Part shown: one piece after another, positions 34,589-43,419 of the stretch
Layout: every line of letters starts with the position of its first letter
Position numbering within the stretch: position 1 is the stretch's first letter
Made by a program: the position numbers and the translations under genes
Source of the DNA: Streptomyces coffeae
GTDB taxonomy: Bacteria > Actinomycetota > Actinomycetes > Streptomycetales > Streptomycetaceae
Reading direction: 5' to 3'
Assembly: GCF_016741875.1 (NCBI RefSeq)
Contig: NZ_JAERRF010000021.1
Location: forward strand, 98,594-162,593
Length of the DNA: 64,000 bases
Notes under the pieces: generated by a model
What the model was told of the DNA's origin: nothing
The model's input: only the letters and a program-made list of their open reading frames with translations
Database searches by the model: none

Positions 34589-35140
34589 ATGACGCAGCCG
34601 GCCATCACCGGGCGGGGTTCCACCCGTCGTGCCGTCGTCTCCGCCGCCGGAGCCGCCGGACTCGCCGCCGCGCTCACCGCGTGCGGCAGCGACGACAGCG
34701 GGTCGGGCAAGCAGGGCGGGGGCAGTGTTCAGGACGCGGGCTCCGGACAGCCGTCGCAGGGCGGCCAGTCCGGCGCCGGTGACAGCGGCGGAGCGGGCGA
34801 CTCCGGCGGAGGCAGCGCCTCCGGTGGGGCCGGCGACTCCGGCGGAGGCGGGGGGATGGAGCTGGCCAAGACCTCTCAGATCCCCGAGGGCGGGGGCAGG
34901 GTCTTCAAGGACCACAAGGTGGTGGTGACCCAGCCCAAGGCCGGTGAGTTCAAGGCGTTCTCCTCGGTCTGCACCCATGCGGGCTGCTCGGTCGGCGATG
35001 TGACCGGCGGCACCATCAACTGCCCGTGCCACCAGAGCAGGTTCGACATCACCGACGGCAGTGTGAAGGGCGGTCCGGCCACCAAGCCGCTGCCCGGCGC
35101 GCAGATCAAGGTACAGGGAAGCGCCATCTGGATGGCTTGA
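34589..35140 (+). CDS. Secreted Rieske [2Fe-2S] lipoprotein
   Basis: 183 residues, ATG with GGGAGG upstream. The N-terminus has a twin-Arg motif (GSTRRAVVSAAG), a hydrophobic stretch and a lipobox ending in LTAC (Cys about 32). This indicates export by Tat and lipid anchoring outside the membrane. A Gly/Ser-rich linker of about 55 residues follows. The C-terminal Rieske domain has the cluster ligands CTHAGC (about 128-133) and CPCHQSRFD (about 146-154). It resembles the single-domain arsenite-oxidase-small-subunit-like Rieske proteins common in Streptomyces. It is an electron-transfer protein whose partner is not adjacent. Confidence 0.92.
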   Translation: MTQPAITGRGSTRRAVVSAAGAAGLAAALTACGSDDSGSGKQGGGSVQDAGSGQPSQGGQSGAGDSGGAGDSGGGSASGGAGDSGGGGGMELAKTSQIPEGGGRVFKDHKVVVTQPKAGEFKAFSSVCTHAGCSVGDVTGGTINCPCHQSRFDITDGSVKGGPATKPLPGAQIKVQGSAIWMA

Positions 35141-35144
35141 CGGC

Positions 35145-35798
35145 TCACCCGCCCCAGCTCGAGATCACCTCGTCGGCCGTGGTGACGGCGGCGACGAGGG
35201 AGAGGGTGTTGCGGACCATCGCCGGGGTGTACGAGGCGGGCACCCCGGCGATCGCGTCCTCGGGCACCACCGCCGTATAGCCCAGGTTGACCGCGTCGAA
35301 GACGGCGTTGGGAATGGCGACGTTGGCCGACACCCCGCAGATGACCAGGGTGCGGCAGCCCAGATTGCGCAGCAGCGCGTCCACTTCGGTCCCGGCGATC
35401 GGCGACAGTCCGTGCAGCCGCCGTACCACCAGATCCTCGGCCGCGACCGGGACCGGTTCGGCGACGCGCACCGCGTCGCTCCCGGTGAGCTGCTGGACGG
35501 GCATCCGCTCGGCGGCCCGGAACAGCCGTGCGTTACGGCTCGCGCCCCGTCCGTCGGCGCGCCGCTCGGCCACCGCGTGCAGCACCTGCACGCCCGTGTC
35601 GTGGGCGGCCGACACCAGCCGGGCGACACGCCCGAGCGCTCCGGAATCCCGTGCCACGGCGGCCAGTTCGGGCAGCGCGCTGTCCGGGCCCACCACACCG
35701 CGCTGGCATTCAACGGTCAGCAGTACGCAGCGCGCGGGTGCCAGGAGATCGGCCAACCCGGCTGCTGTTCGGGGTGGTTCGGATGGGGGTGGGGTCAC
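35145..35798 (-). CDS. Isochorismatase-like cysteine hydrolase
   Basis: 217 residues, GTG start with no clear ribosome binding site. It has the isochorismatase/nicotinamidase fold with the catalytic Cys in VICGVSANVAIPNAV (about residue 163) and the usual cis-peptide region. The expected N-terminal catalytic Asp (in V-D-x-Q) is Glu here (LLTVECQRGVVG, about residue 30). The Lys region reads DLVVRRLHGLSPIAGTE. These changes mark a distinct subgroup, and activity on nicotinamide or isochorismate cannot be assumed. It is convergent with the Rieske gene, with 4 bp between stops. Confidence 0.85.
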   Translation of the reverse strand: MTPPPSEPPRTAAGLADLLAPARCVLLTVECQRGVVGPDSALPELAAVARDSGALGRVARLVSAAHDTGVQVLHAVAERRADGRGASRNARLFRAAERMPVQQLTGSDAVRVAEPVPVAAEDLVVRRLHGLSPIAGTEVDALLRNLGCRTLVICGVSANVAIPNAVFDAVNLGYTAVVPEDAIAGVPASYTPAMVRNTLSLVAAVTTADEVISSWGG

Positions 35799-35885
35799 GG
35801 CGCGGGAGGCTAGCGGCCCTTGCCTGTGGAAGGAAGAGCCTCCATCCTGTGGCGCACCACTTCAGCCAGGGAGGTGCCGGAAGGC

Positions 35886-36371
35886 ATGGCCGTCACCCAG
35901 CGGCGGGGCCGCCGCATCATGATGACCCGGGACGAGCTGGACACCTTCCTCGCCGAGCAGCGCGTGTGCCGGGTGGCGACGGTGGGCGCGGACGGGCGGC
36001 CGCATGTGAGCCCGCTGTGGTTCGGCTGGGACGGCACCGCGCTGTGGCTGTACTCACTCACCCGCAGCCGCCGCTGGGCCCACGCAAGCCGCGAGCCGCG
36101 GATCGCCGTGGTCGTCGACGACGGACACGAGTACGGCGAGCTGCGCGGCGCGGAGCTGTCCGGGGAGGCGGTGGCCGTGGGCGAGGCCCCGCGCTCCGGC
36201 GCGCCGTGTCCTGAACTCGACACGCCGGAGCGGCTGTTCGCCGCGAAGTACTTCGGGCTGGACGCCATGCCGTACGACGGCCGCCACGCCTGGCTGCGGC
36301 TGATCCCGGACACGATCGCCTCCTGGGACTTCCGCAAGCTCCCCGGGGACCGGCCGGACGGCGGAGGGTGA
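35886..36371 (+). CDS. Pyridoxamine-5'-phosphate-oxidase-like FMN/F420-binding protein
   Basis: 161 residues from ATG 35886; the ribosome binding site is weak and an upstream GTG at 35874 is possible. It is a split-barrel flavin-binding fold of the PNPOx-like superfamily: VCRVATVGADGRPHVSPLWFGWDGTALW (about 20-48) is the characteristic first strand-hairpin. The C-terminal half (KYFGLDAMPYDGRHAWLRLIPD) is typical of the F420/FMN-dependent group. It probably binds FMN or F420. A role in small-molecule reduction or haem handling is possible. It is an isolated gene. Confidence 0.85.
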   Translation: MAVTQRRGRRIMMTRDELDTFLAEQRVCRVATVGADGRPHVSPLWFGWDGTALWLYSLTRSRRWAHASREPRIAVVVDDGHEYGELRGAELSGEAVAVGEAPRSGAPCPELDTPERLFAAKYFGLDAMPYDGRHAWLRLIPDTIASWDFRKLPGDRPDGGG

Positions 36372-36386
36372 GCGCCCGCCGCGCGG

Positions 36387-37295
36387 TCAGTCGCCGATCT
36401 TCTCCCCCACCGAACGCAGCACCTCTACGGCCGCGCGGATCGAGGGCCGCCGATCGGCGTCGGTACGCCAGATCGCGTAGATGTGCCGGAGCATCGTGGG
36501 CGGGCTGACCGGCACCATCCGCACCCCCGGCGGCACCGGGCCACGGCCCAGCCGCGGCACCACGGCGACCCCGAGCCCGGCGGCGATCAGCGCGAGCTGG
36601 GTGTGGTGCTCCCGCGCGGTGTGCCGGACCCGGGGCTCGATGCCCTTGCTGCGCAGGGTCACCATCAGCCAGTCGTAGCAGAACCCGCCCTGCGGCCAGG
36701 AGATCCACTCGTCCTCGACGAAGTCCTCCGGCTCGACCGCGAACCGGTCGGCGAAGGGGTGGTCCGCGGGCATCGCCACATCCACCGGGTCGTCCATCAG
36801 CGGTGCCTTCACCAGCCCGTCGGGCATCGGCAGCGGCTTGTTGTACCAGTCCAGGACCACCGCGACGTCGATGTCGCCCCGCACCACCGCGGGCACCGAC
36901 TCGTCCGGCTCCATCTCCTGCAACCGGGCGCGCAGCTGGGGGTGCTCGGTGCGCATCCGGGCCAGCGCCTCGGGGAAGAGGCCGCGGACGGCGGTGGGGA
37001 AGGCGCCGAGCAGCAGCTCGCCCACCGCGTGTCCGCGCTGTGCCTCGAGGTCCGACTGAGCCAGCTCCACCTGGGAGAGGATGCGGGCCGCATGGTCGGA
37101 GAGCAGCCTTCCGGCGTCGGTGAGGCGCACTCCGCGGCCGTTCTTGGCGAGGAGCTGCTGCCCGGTCTCCCGCTCCAGCTTCGACAGCTGCTGGGAGACG
37201 GCGGAGGTGGTGACGTGCAGCCCTTCGGCCGCGCCGCTCACGGAGCCGTGGCGGGCCACGGCGTGGAGGGTCCGTAGGCGATCCAGGTTCAACAT
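36387..37295 (-). CDS. LysR-family regulator
   Basis: 302 residues, normal LysR length. It has an N-terminal winged helix (residues 1-62, LDRLRTLHAVARHGSVSGAAEGLHVTTSAVSQQLSKLE) and a periplasmic-binding-protein-like effector domain (about 90-290). It is divergent from an EamA transporter with 74 bp between starts, the classical arrangement for LysR control of an exporter. The AT-rich gap (TATAAGCAATCC... TTCTAAGAGG) should hold the operator, but no clear T-N11-A palindrome stands out. Confidence 0.92.
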   Translation of the reverse strand: MLNLDRLRTLHAVARHGSVSGAAEGLHVTTSAVSQQLSKLERETGQQLLAKNGRGVRLTDAGRLLSDHAARILSQVELAQSDLEAQRGHAVGELLLGAFPTAVRGLFPEALARMRTEHPQLRARLQEMEPDESVPAVVRGDIDVAVVLDWYNKPLPMPDGLVKAPLMDDPVDVAMPADHPFADRFAVEPEDFVEDEWISWPQGGFCYDWLMVTLRSKGIEPRVRHTAREHHTQLALIAAGLGVAVVPRLGRGPVPPGVRMVPVSPPTMLRHIYAIWRTDADRRPSIRAAVEVLRSVGEKIGD

Positions 37296-37369
37296 ATAAG
37301 CAATCCTACGCGATGCCTGGTATGAAATCTCGCTTGTTCTAAGAGGTTCATGCGCCTCACAGTGTTGCC

Positions 37370-38377
37370 ATGACCACAGCTCCCGCCCCGACGACCGCCC
37401 CCGCCCCGGTGGTCCCGGACGCCTCCCCCGCTCCGCGCCGACCGCTGCTCGACTGGCGGATCCGGTTCGGGCTGCTCTCCCTTATCTGGGGCTTCAGCTT
37501 TCTGTTCATCAAGGTCGGCAACGAGGCGTTCGCACCGCTCTACGTCACGCTGGGGCGGATGCTGTTCGGCACGGCCGTGCTGTTCGCGGTCCTGGCGGTG
37601 AAGCGGGAGCGGCTGCCGCGCGGGGCGCGGGTGTGGGGGCATCTGGCGGTGTCCGCCTTCTTTCTCAACGCCCTTCCGTTCTCACTGTTCGCCTACGCCG
37701 AGCTGACCATCCCCTCGACCCTGGCGGGCATCTGCAACGCGGCATCGCCCCTGTGGGCCATGCTGCTCGCCGTGGCGGTGGTCTCCGACGACCGGCCGAC
37801 CCGCCGACGGGTCGCGGGCCTGGGCCTCGGCTTCATCGGCGTCTTGATCGTACTCGGCGCCTGGCAGGGCTTCTCCGGGCAGGACCCACTGGGCACCGTC
37901 CTGGCGCTCGTCGCCTCCGCGAGCTACGCGGTGGGCTGGCAGTACGTCCGGCGCACGCTGAGCGGCACCGGCGCCTCCCATCTGTCGATGTCCGGCACCC
38001 AGTTGCTGCTGGGCACGGTGCAACTCGCCGTGGTGGCACCGGTGTTCGCGCCGACGCCCGGCTCGTTCCCCGCGCTGCCGCTGCTGTCGGTGCTCGCCCT
38101 CGGCGCGCTGGGCACCGGGGTGGCGTTCCTGATCCAGTACGGCCTGGTGGAGGAGGTCGGCCCGACGACCGCCATGATGGTGACGTACTTCGTCCCGGTG
38201 ATCGCGACCGCCGCCGGTGTGGCGATCCTCGGTGAGCACCTCAGCTGGAACACGCCGGTGGGCGCGCTGGTGGTACTCGCGGGCGCCGCGCTGACCCAGA
38301 GCGGGCCGCGGGGACCACGCGGACCACGGGGACCGCGTGAGCCGCGCCCGAAGACCGCGACGGCCGCGAAGGCGTGA
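37370..38377 (+). CDS. EamA/DMT-family transporter
   Basis: 335 residues with ten hydrophobic segments in two EamA repeats (about 35-165 and 180-312). The N-terminal 30 residues are Pro/Ala-rich, and the C-terminal tail is a repetitive RGPRGPRGP stretch. DMT proteins of this type export amino acids or other metabolites. Divergent transcription from the LysR gene suggests induction by the exported compound. The substrate is unknown. Confidence 0.88.
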   Translation: MTTAPAPTTAPAPVVPDASPAPRRPLLDWRIRFGLLSLIWGFSFLFIKVGNEAFAPLYVTLGRMLFGTAVLFAVLAVKRERLPRGARVWGHLAVSAFFLNALPFSLFAYAELTIPSTLAGICNAASPLWAMLLAVAVVSDDRPTRRRVAGLGLGFIGVLIVLGAWQGFSGQDPLGTVLALVASASYAVGWQYVRRTLSGTGASHLSMSGTQLLLGTVQLAVVAPVFAPTPGSFPALPLLSVLALGALGTGVAFLIQYGLVEEVGPTTAMMVTYFVPVIATAAGVAILGEHLSWNTPVGALVVLAGAALTQSGPRGPRGPRGPREPRPKTATAAKA

Positions 38378-38402
38378 ACCCGGTGGCCGTGCCGCCGCCC
38401 GC

Positions 38403-39731
38403 TCAGTCGAAGCGCCCCGCCGGGGCCGGTCCCGTCGCCGCCGCCAGCGCGTCCGCGACGGGACCGATGTCCCGCACACGCAGCGCCGAGACCGTCAGCC
38501 GCACCCCTTGCGGCGATGCCACCCGGAAGCGCGCGCCGGGTGCGACCGCCCAGCCCGCCTGGAGCAGCCGGGCCACCGCTCCGGTCTCGTCGGCGACCGG
38601 CGCCCACACATTCATCCCGCTGCGGCCGTGGGCGGCGATCCCCCGCTCCCGCAGGGCCCGCACCAGCGCTCCGCGCCGCTCGCCGTACGAGGCCGCGACC
38701 GCCCTGGGATCCACCGCACCACTGCGCCACAGCTCGACCACCGTCTCCTGGAGCAGATGGCTGACCCAGCCGGGGCCCAGCCGCTGACGGCCGCGCACCC
38801 GGTCCAGGGTGACGCCGTCACCGGTCAGCACGGCGAGCCGCAGATCGGGGCCGTACGCCTTGGCGGTGGAACGGACCAGCACCCAGTGCTCGGTGCCGCC
38901 CGCGAGGGGGTGCAGCGGCAGATCCACGATGCCGTGGCCGTGGTCGTCCTCGATCAGCAGCACCTGGGGGTGACCGGCGAGGACGTCCCGCAGCTCACGG
39001 GCGCGCGCGGCACCGATCGCCGCGCCGGTCGGATTCTGCGCCCGGTCGGTGACGACCAGCGCCCGCGCCCCCTGGCGCAGCGCCCGCTCGACCAGTTCGG
39101 GCAGCGGTCCGTCGTCGTCGACCCCGACGGGGACGGCGCGCAGTCCGAGCGCCGGGATGATGTCCAGCAGACTGCCCCAGCCGGGGTCCTCGACCGCGAC
39201 CGCGTCACCGGGCCTCAGATGCGCGGTGAGCACCCGCTCGATGGCGTCGAGCGAGCCGGAGGTGACGGCGACGGGCCCACTCGGTACGCCGTCGGCGTCG
39301 AGGGCGGCACGGGCCAGTTCGGCGAGTCCGGGGGCGACATCCGGCGCGCCGTAGAGCGTCGGACGCTCGGCGGCGCGCGCCGCGGCCGCCGCGAGCGCCT
39401 CGCCGAGCGGGGGCAGCAGCGCGGGGTCGGGGTTGCCCGCGCCCAGGTCGCGCGCGTCCGCGGCCTCGACCCGGATCCACTCACGGGGCGTGCTGGCCGG
39501 GCGCGGGCGCACCCGGCTTCCCCGGCGGCCCGCCGTCTCGATCACGCCCCGGTCGCGCAGCACACGATAGGCGGCCGCGACGGTGTTGGGATTGACCCCC
39601 AGCCGCTCCGCCAACTCCCGTAGCGGCGGGAGAAGTTGGCCCGGTCGCAGCTCACCGGCACCGACCGCGCGCTCCACACTGGCCGCGATCTCGGCTGCGC
39701 GCCGACCCTCGATCGGATATTCTCCTAGCAC
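38403..39731 (-). CDS. MocR-type regulator (GntR HTH fused to aminotransferase domain)
   Basis: 442 residues. It has an N-terminal GntR winged helix (about 8-75, LPPLRELAERLGVNPNTVAAAYRVL) and a class I aminotransferase-like PLP domain (about 95-440), with the PLP-Lys likely in VRSTAKAYGPDLRLAV. The start is GTG 39731, with no ribosome binding site, inside an imperfect palindrome. It is divergent from a PNPOx-like flavin-binding gene, a common MocR pairing. It probably senses PLP or an amino compound and activates that gene. The true start could be a few codons downstream. Confidence 0.88.
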   Translation of the reverse strand: MLGEYPIEGRRAAEIAASVERAVGAGELRPGQLLPPLRELAERLGVNPNTVAAAYRVLRDRGVIETAGRRGSRVRPRPASTPREWIRVEAADARDLGAGNPDPALLPPLGEALAAAAARAAERPTLYGAPDVAPGLAELARAALDADGVPSGPVAVTSGSLDAIERVLTAHLRPGDAVAVEDPGWGSLLDIIPALGLRAVPVGVDDDGPLPELVERALRQGARALVVTDRAQNPTGAAIGAARARELRDVLAGHPQVLLIEDDHGHGIVDLPLHPLAGGTEHWVLVRSTAKAYGPDLRLAVLTGDGVTLDRVRGRQRLGPGWVSHLLQETVVELWRSGAVDPRAVAASYGERRGALVRALRERGIAAHGRSGMNVWAPVADETGAVARLLQAGWAVAPGARFRVASPQGVRLTVSALRVRDIGPVADALAAATGPAPAGRFD

Positions 39732-39750
39732 AAAACCTATTTTGCACTAG
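39725..39750. promoter_or_regulatory. Imperfect 11-bp palindrome between the MocR and PNPOx-like genes
   Basis: CTAGCACAAAA (39725-39735) faces TTTTGCACTAG (39740-39750) across 4 bp, with 2 mismatches. A -10-like TACAAT follows at 39751-39756, 11 bp before the plus-strand ATG. This is the likely MocR operator. Confidence 0.5.
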
Positions 39751-39767
39751 TACAATGGAGGACGCAA

Positions 39768-40454
39768 ATGACCGCGACCGCCTCTCCGGACGCCTACGCG
39801 GCCACCGACCGGACCGTGCCGACCCGCGCCCGCGAACGCGCCTCGTATGACCGCGAGGTGGTGCACGCGATCCTCGACGAGGGCTATCTCTGCCACCTGG
39901 GCTTCATACGCGACGGCGCGCCCGTCGTGCTGCCGACCCTCTACGGACGGGTCGGTGAGAGCCTCTACGTCCACGGCTCGACCGGCTCCCGTCCGCTGCG
40001 CACCGCGGCCGCCGAGCGGCCCGGCGGCGAGGAGCCGGGGCTGGAGGTGTGTCTCACCGTGACCCATGTGGACGGCCTGGTGCTGGCCCGCTCGGCGTTC
40101 CACCACTCCGTCAACTACCGCTCGGTGGTGGTGCACGGCACCGCCCGCCCGGTCCTCGACCCGGTCGAGCGCGCCGCCGCCCTCGACGCGCTGGTGGACC
40201 ACGTACTGCCCGGCCGCGCCGCAGACTCCCGACGCGCCAACGCCAAGGAGCTGGCCGCCACCGCCGTACTGCGCCTCGACCTCGCCGAGGTCTCCGCCAA
40301 GATCCGCTCCGGCGGGCCCAACGACGACCCCGAGGACATGGCACTCCCCTACTGGAGCGGTGTGCTGCCCGTCGCCCGCACCTACGGCGCGCCGGTGCCC
40401 GCCGACGACCTGGCGCCCGGCACACCCGTGCCCGGCTATCTCACCCGGCACTGA
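39768..40454 (+). CDS. PNPOx-like flavin-nucleotide-binding protein
   Basis: 228 residues; ATG with GGAGG 9 bases upstream. It is a NimA/FMN-binding split-barrel: LDEGYLCHLGFIRDGAPVVLPTLYGRVGESLYVHGSTGS (about 36-74) and VCLTVTHVDGLVLARSAFHHSVNYRSVVVHG (about 92-122) are signatures of the pyridoxamine-5'-phosphate-oxidase-related group often annotated as flavin-nucleotide-binding. It probably binds FMN or PLP-like ligands. It is divergent from a MocR regulator with a shared operator, which suggests a vitamin-B6-related or xenobiotic-reduction role. Confidence 0.88.
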   Translation: MTATASPDAYAATDRTVPTRARERASYDREVVHAILDEGYLCHLGFIRDGAPVVLPTLYGRVGESLYVHGSTGSRPLRTAAAERPGGEEPGLEVCLTVTHVDGLVLARSAFHHSVNYRSVVVHGTARPVLDPVERAAALDALVDHVLPGRAADSRRANAKELAATAVLRLDLAEVSAKIRSGGPNDDPEDMALPYWSGVLPVARTYGAPVPADDLAPGTPVPGYLTRH

Positions 40455-40496
40455 CCGGTCCGGGAAAGACTTCGCCCACGACGCGGGCGCGGTGAG

Positions 40497-40796
40497 GTGG
40501 CCGCCCACCTCGCCCGCCCCGATCCGCTGTGGCCCGCCCTGGAGGCGAACCCGGCGGTGCTGCTCAGTGTCGTCGACGACGCCTTCATCCCCGCCCCGTG
40601 GCAGGCGCCCGGCGGGGTGCCGCCCGAGCACTCCACGCCGACCAGCTTCTCCGCCGCCGTCCAACTGCACTGCACCGCACACATCGTGGACGACCCGGAG
40701 GAGAAGGCCGAGCTGCGGCTGGTGGTGTGGCCGCACACCGGAGTCGGCGCGTCGGCGCACCGCCGCCAGGCTCACCCGGCGCGCCGCCCCCGGTGA
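40497..40796 (+). pseudogene. Truncated PaiB-like FMN-binding protein remnant
   Basis: About 75 codons encode the middle of a PaiB/FMN-binding negative regulator: AAHLARPDPLWPALEANPAV, LSVVDDAFIPAPW and HCTAHIVDDPEEKAEL align with that family from memory. The expected 60 N-terminal residues are missing; the frame is closed by a stop 43 bp upstream. The C-terminal 100 residues are replaced by random-looking Arg/Pro-rich sequence. It therefore looks like a decaying gene. It could be read as a 99-residue ORF but has no ribosome binding site. Confidence 0.55.
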
Positions 40797-40883
40797 CGCC
40801 GGCGGTGCTGGACCACCGCCGCCGGCGCGCGGTGACCATGGCCCCCACGTCGACCCCATCGCGGACGGCGGAGGCCGAACCCC

Positions 40884-41909
40884 TCAGCGCGGGGTCGGGT
40901 CCTCCGCGGACAGCTGCCGGTCGGCCTCCGCCGGGGCCGGTTCCGGTAGTGCGCCGGACGCCGCGACCGGCTCACCGGACGCCGCCTTCGGCGCCGAAGT
41001 CTGCGCGATCAGCGCGCCCGCCAGCACCACCACACCGCCCACGACCTGGACGGGCCCAAGGTGTTCGTCCAGCAGCACCCAGGCGAGCACGGTCGCGATG
41101 ACCGCCTCCAGACAGGCGACCACCCCGGCCACCTGCGGGGAGAGGCGGCGTACCGAGAGCACGCCGGTGAGATAGGCGACGACCGTGGCGACCAGCACGA
41201 TCCAGGCGAGCAGCAGTATCGCGGGCACCCGGGCGCCGCCCAGGTCGGCCCGGCCGGTCAGTACCGACCAGTCCATCTGCCAGGGGCGGCCCACGACGGT
41301 CAGCGTCGCGGCGCCGATGAGGAGGCCGTAGGCGATGACACCCAGAGGGTCGGCCTGGTCCTGGCCGTCGCTGCCGTGGTCGGAGAGGACGAAGTAGCCG
41401 ACCTGGCAGCAGGCCGCGCCGAGGGCGAGCAGCAGCCCGACGGCGTCGAAGCTCAGCCCGGACCACACCTCCACCACACAGGCGAGTCCGCTGACCGCCA
41501 GCACCACACCGACGGCCGCGGCCCGGCTGACCGGACGCCGCTGGACGAACCGGACCCACCCCAGCACCAGGGCGGGCGCGAGGTATTCGACGAGCAGCGC
41601 GACGCCGACGGGAATGCGCGAGAGCGCGGCGAAGAAGCACGCCTGCACACCCGCGACGGCCAGCAGTCCGAACCCGACCAGCAGGGCGGGGCGCCGGGTG
41701 AGCAGACGGCGGTGGTGCCAGGCCACGGGCAGCATGACGAGGGCCGCGCCCATCACCCGCAACCAGGTGACCTGGAGGGGTTCGAGCCCCGCCTCGATCA
41801 GCGGCTTGGCGGCGACCCCCGATCCGCCGAACGCGAGAGCCGATGCCAGGGCGAGCCCCAGCGCCGCGTTCCGTTCCTGACGTCCACTCTGACCTTGCGA
41901 TATGTGCAC
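40884..41909 (-). CDS. EamA/DMT-family transporter
   Basis: 341 residues with ten transmembrane segments in two EamA repeats (about 14-150, 160-300), including the consensus LVEYLAPALVLGWVRF and EAVIATVLAWVLLDEHLGPVQVVGG. The C-terminal 40 residues are a polar Ala/Pro/Glu tail. Start is GTG 41909. It follows the Clp-N-like gene by 31 bp on the same strand, so the two are probably co-transcribed. It is presumably a metabolite exporter with unknown substrate. Confidence 0.88.
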   Translation of the reverse strand: MHISQGQSGRQERNAALGLALASALAFGGSGVAAKPLIEAGLEPLQVTWLRVMGAALVMLPVAWHHRRLLTRRPALLVGFGLLAVAGVQACFFAALSRIPVGVALLVEYLAPALVLGWVRFVQRRPVSRAAAVGVVLAVSGLACVVEVWSGLSFDAVGLLLALGAACCQVGYFVLSDHGSDGQDQADPLGVIAYGLLIGAATLTVVGRPWQMDWSVLTGRADLGGARVPAILLLAWIVLVATVVAYLTGVLSVRRLSPQVAGVVACLEAVIATVLAWVLLDEHLGPVQVVGGVVVLAGALIAQTSAPKAASGEPVAASGALPEPAPAEADRQLSAEDPTPR

Positions 41910-41940
41910 CGGGACATCATGTCAGCTCTGGTCAGGACCG

Positions 41941-42537
41941 TCATCCCGTTGACTGCTGGCAGATCTCTCCGTCCACGGTCATGACCAGGGCCTCCACATC
42001 GACCCCCGCCCGGCGCAGCACCTCCACGGCCCGGCAGCCCCGGTCGCGGAGCAGCGCGGCGAACAGATCGGGGCCGTCGGCGTACGCCGCGCCGCGGGCC
42101 GCGGCCCGCCGGACGGCCGCCTCCAGTGCGACCGCCGCGGCCGGTGACCAGCCGGGCGCGGCCCAGCCGTGCAACCCGAAAAGGTTCCGTCCCCCGGACG
42201 CCGCCGGCGCACCATCGCCGTCCCGCACCCCCGCCACCACCACCGGCCCCGCGCCGGACTCCTCGACCGCGCCGCTCCACCGGAGGCCGTAGCCGATGGT
42301 GCGCTGCACCAGATAGCCGAGCAGTCGCACCACCTGCGGCGGGCCGCCCGGACACGCGTCCTGCACCCATGGGTCCGACTCCACCAGGGAGTGCAGCAGA
42401 TGGGCGGTGTCGATGTGCTTGTCCCCGTCGCGGAACGCACGTCTGCGGGCACCCGCGACCACGGCGGTCAGGCACCCGCCGAGCCGGTCCTCGAATCCGG
42501 CGGCGGCCGCGCCGGTGGAAAGGGTACGACTTCGCAC
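41941..42537 (-). CDS. Clp N-terminal-domain protein without ATPase
   Basis: 198 residues, GTG start. It contains two Clp-N-like helical repeats (about 15-80 with KHIDTAHLLHSLVESDP, and about 125-190 with AAAVALEAAVRRAAARGAAYADGPDLFAALL). No AAA+ module follows. Such stand-alone Clp-N proteins may act as adaptors for ClpC/ClpA or bind substrate peptides. The gene sits upstream of an EamA transporter. The function is uncertain. Confidence 0.8.
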   Translation of the reverse strand: MRSRTLSTGAAAAGFEDRLGGCLTAVVAGARRRAFRDGDKHIDTAHLLHSLVESDPWVQDACPGGPPQVVRLLGYLVQRTIGYGLRWSGAVEESGAGPVVVAGVRDGDGAPAASGGRNLFGLHGWAAPGWSPAAAVALEAAVRRAAARGAAYADGPDLFAALLRDRGCRAVEVLRRAGVDVEALVMTVDGEICQQSTG

Positions 42538-42755
42538 CCTCTCACCCCATCAGTCCCGATGGGGTCGGAGCATCCTCGTCGGGAAGCATGTGCGCATCCC
42601 ACCGTAGTTGGGTGCCGATGGCCGGATCTCCTCCTCGGGGAGGAGGGGTTCGATGACAACGGCGTGCGGGGCACTGCAACCGCCGCCCCTCCACCGGACG
42701 TCCCTCACTGGCAACCGCGCCTTTCCGCCACGCGACGCCGCAGCAAAGGAGTCCG

Positions 42756-43388
42756 ATGACCGACCGGCCGCTGTTGTTCCTGGACATCGACGGTGTGCTC
42801 AACCCGGTGCTGCCCGCCGAGGGGTTCACCGCGTACACCATCCTCGACTTCACCGTGCTGCTCTCGGCAACCCACGCCGACTGGCTGCGCGAGCTGTCGG
42901 AGCGCTATGAACTGGTGTGGGCGACCACCTGGGAGCACGAGGCCAACCGCCATATCGCGCCACTTCTTGCACTGCCACCGCTGCCGGTCGTCGAGTTCAG
43001 CGGCTACCAGGAACAGCCGGGCGACCCCAAGCTGCCCATCCTGGAGTTGCTGACCGGCCGGAAGTGGGCGCCGATCCTGCGGCATGCGGCGGGCCGCCCG
43101 TTCGCCTGGGTGGACGACGTCATGCCCGAGCGGCTGGTGCGCCGCTCCCGCTGGCGCCGGGATCAGCTGCTGGTACCGGTCGAACCGGGGCGCGGGCTGC
43201 GCCGCCACCATGTCGACCGGCTGCTGGAGCGCCCGCCCGCACGGCGCCGGCTCCCGCTGCCGCCGCGCCGCTCGGCCTCCGCCGCCAGGACGTCCGGATC
43301 TGACGCTCCATCAGGCTTGAGGGTTGAGGCCCCCGGGACTACGGTGCGCGATGCCGCCGGGGCGCCCGAGCCACGGCGCCCGGCGTAG
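42756..43388 (+). CDS. HAD-superfamily hydrolase-like protein
   Basis: 210 residues; ATG with AAAGGAG upstream. Motif I is LLFLDIDGVLNPV (residues 6-18), with the nucleophile Asp and general acid Asp present. A motif II-like TT in VWATTWEHEAN (about 53) and DD in FAWVDDVMPE (about 124) complete the HAD pattern. This is the short secondary-hydrolase-like family common in Streptomyces. The last 65 residues are low-complexity Arg/Pro/Ala and may be dispensable. It is probably a phosphatase of unknown substrate. Confidence 0.85.
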   Translation: MTDRPLLFLDIDGVLNPVLPAEGFTAYTILDFTVLLSATHADWLRELSERYELVWATTWEHEANRHIAPLLALPPLPVVEFSGYQEQPGDPKLPILELLTGRKWAPILRHAAGRPFAWVDDVMPERLVRRSRWRRDQLLVPVEPGRGLRRHHVDRLLERPPARRRLPLPPRRSASAARTSGSDAPSGLRVEAPGTTVRDAAGAPEPRRPA

Positions 43389-43419
43389 CTGCCGTACCGC
43401 CCACGGAAGGGATCCCCCC

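Noticed and set aside
32221..34710. Long minus-strand open frame opposite the S9 peptidase
   Set aside because: The peptidase has a complete catalytic triad; the antisense product is Arg/Gly/His-rich and motif-free.
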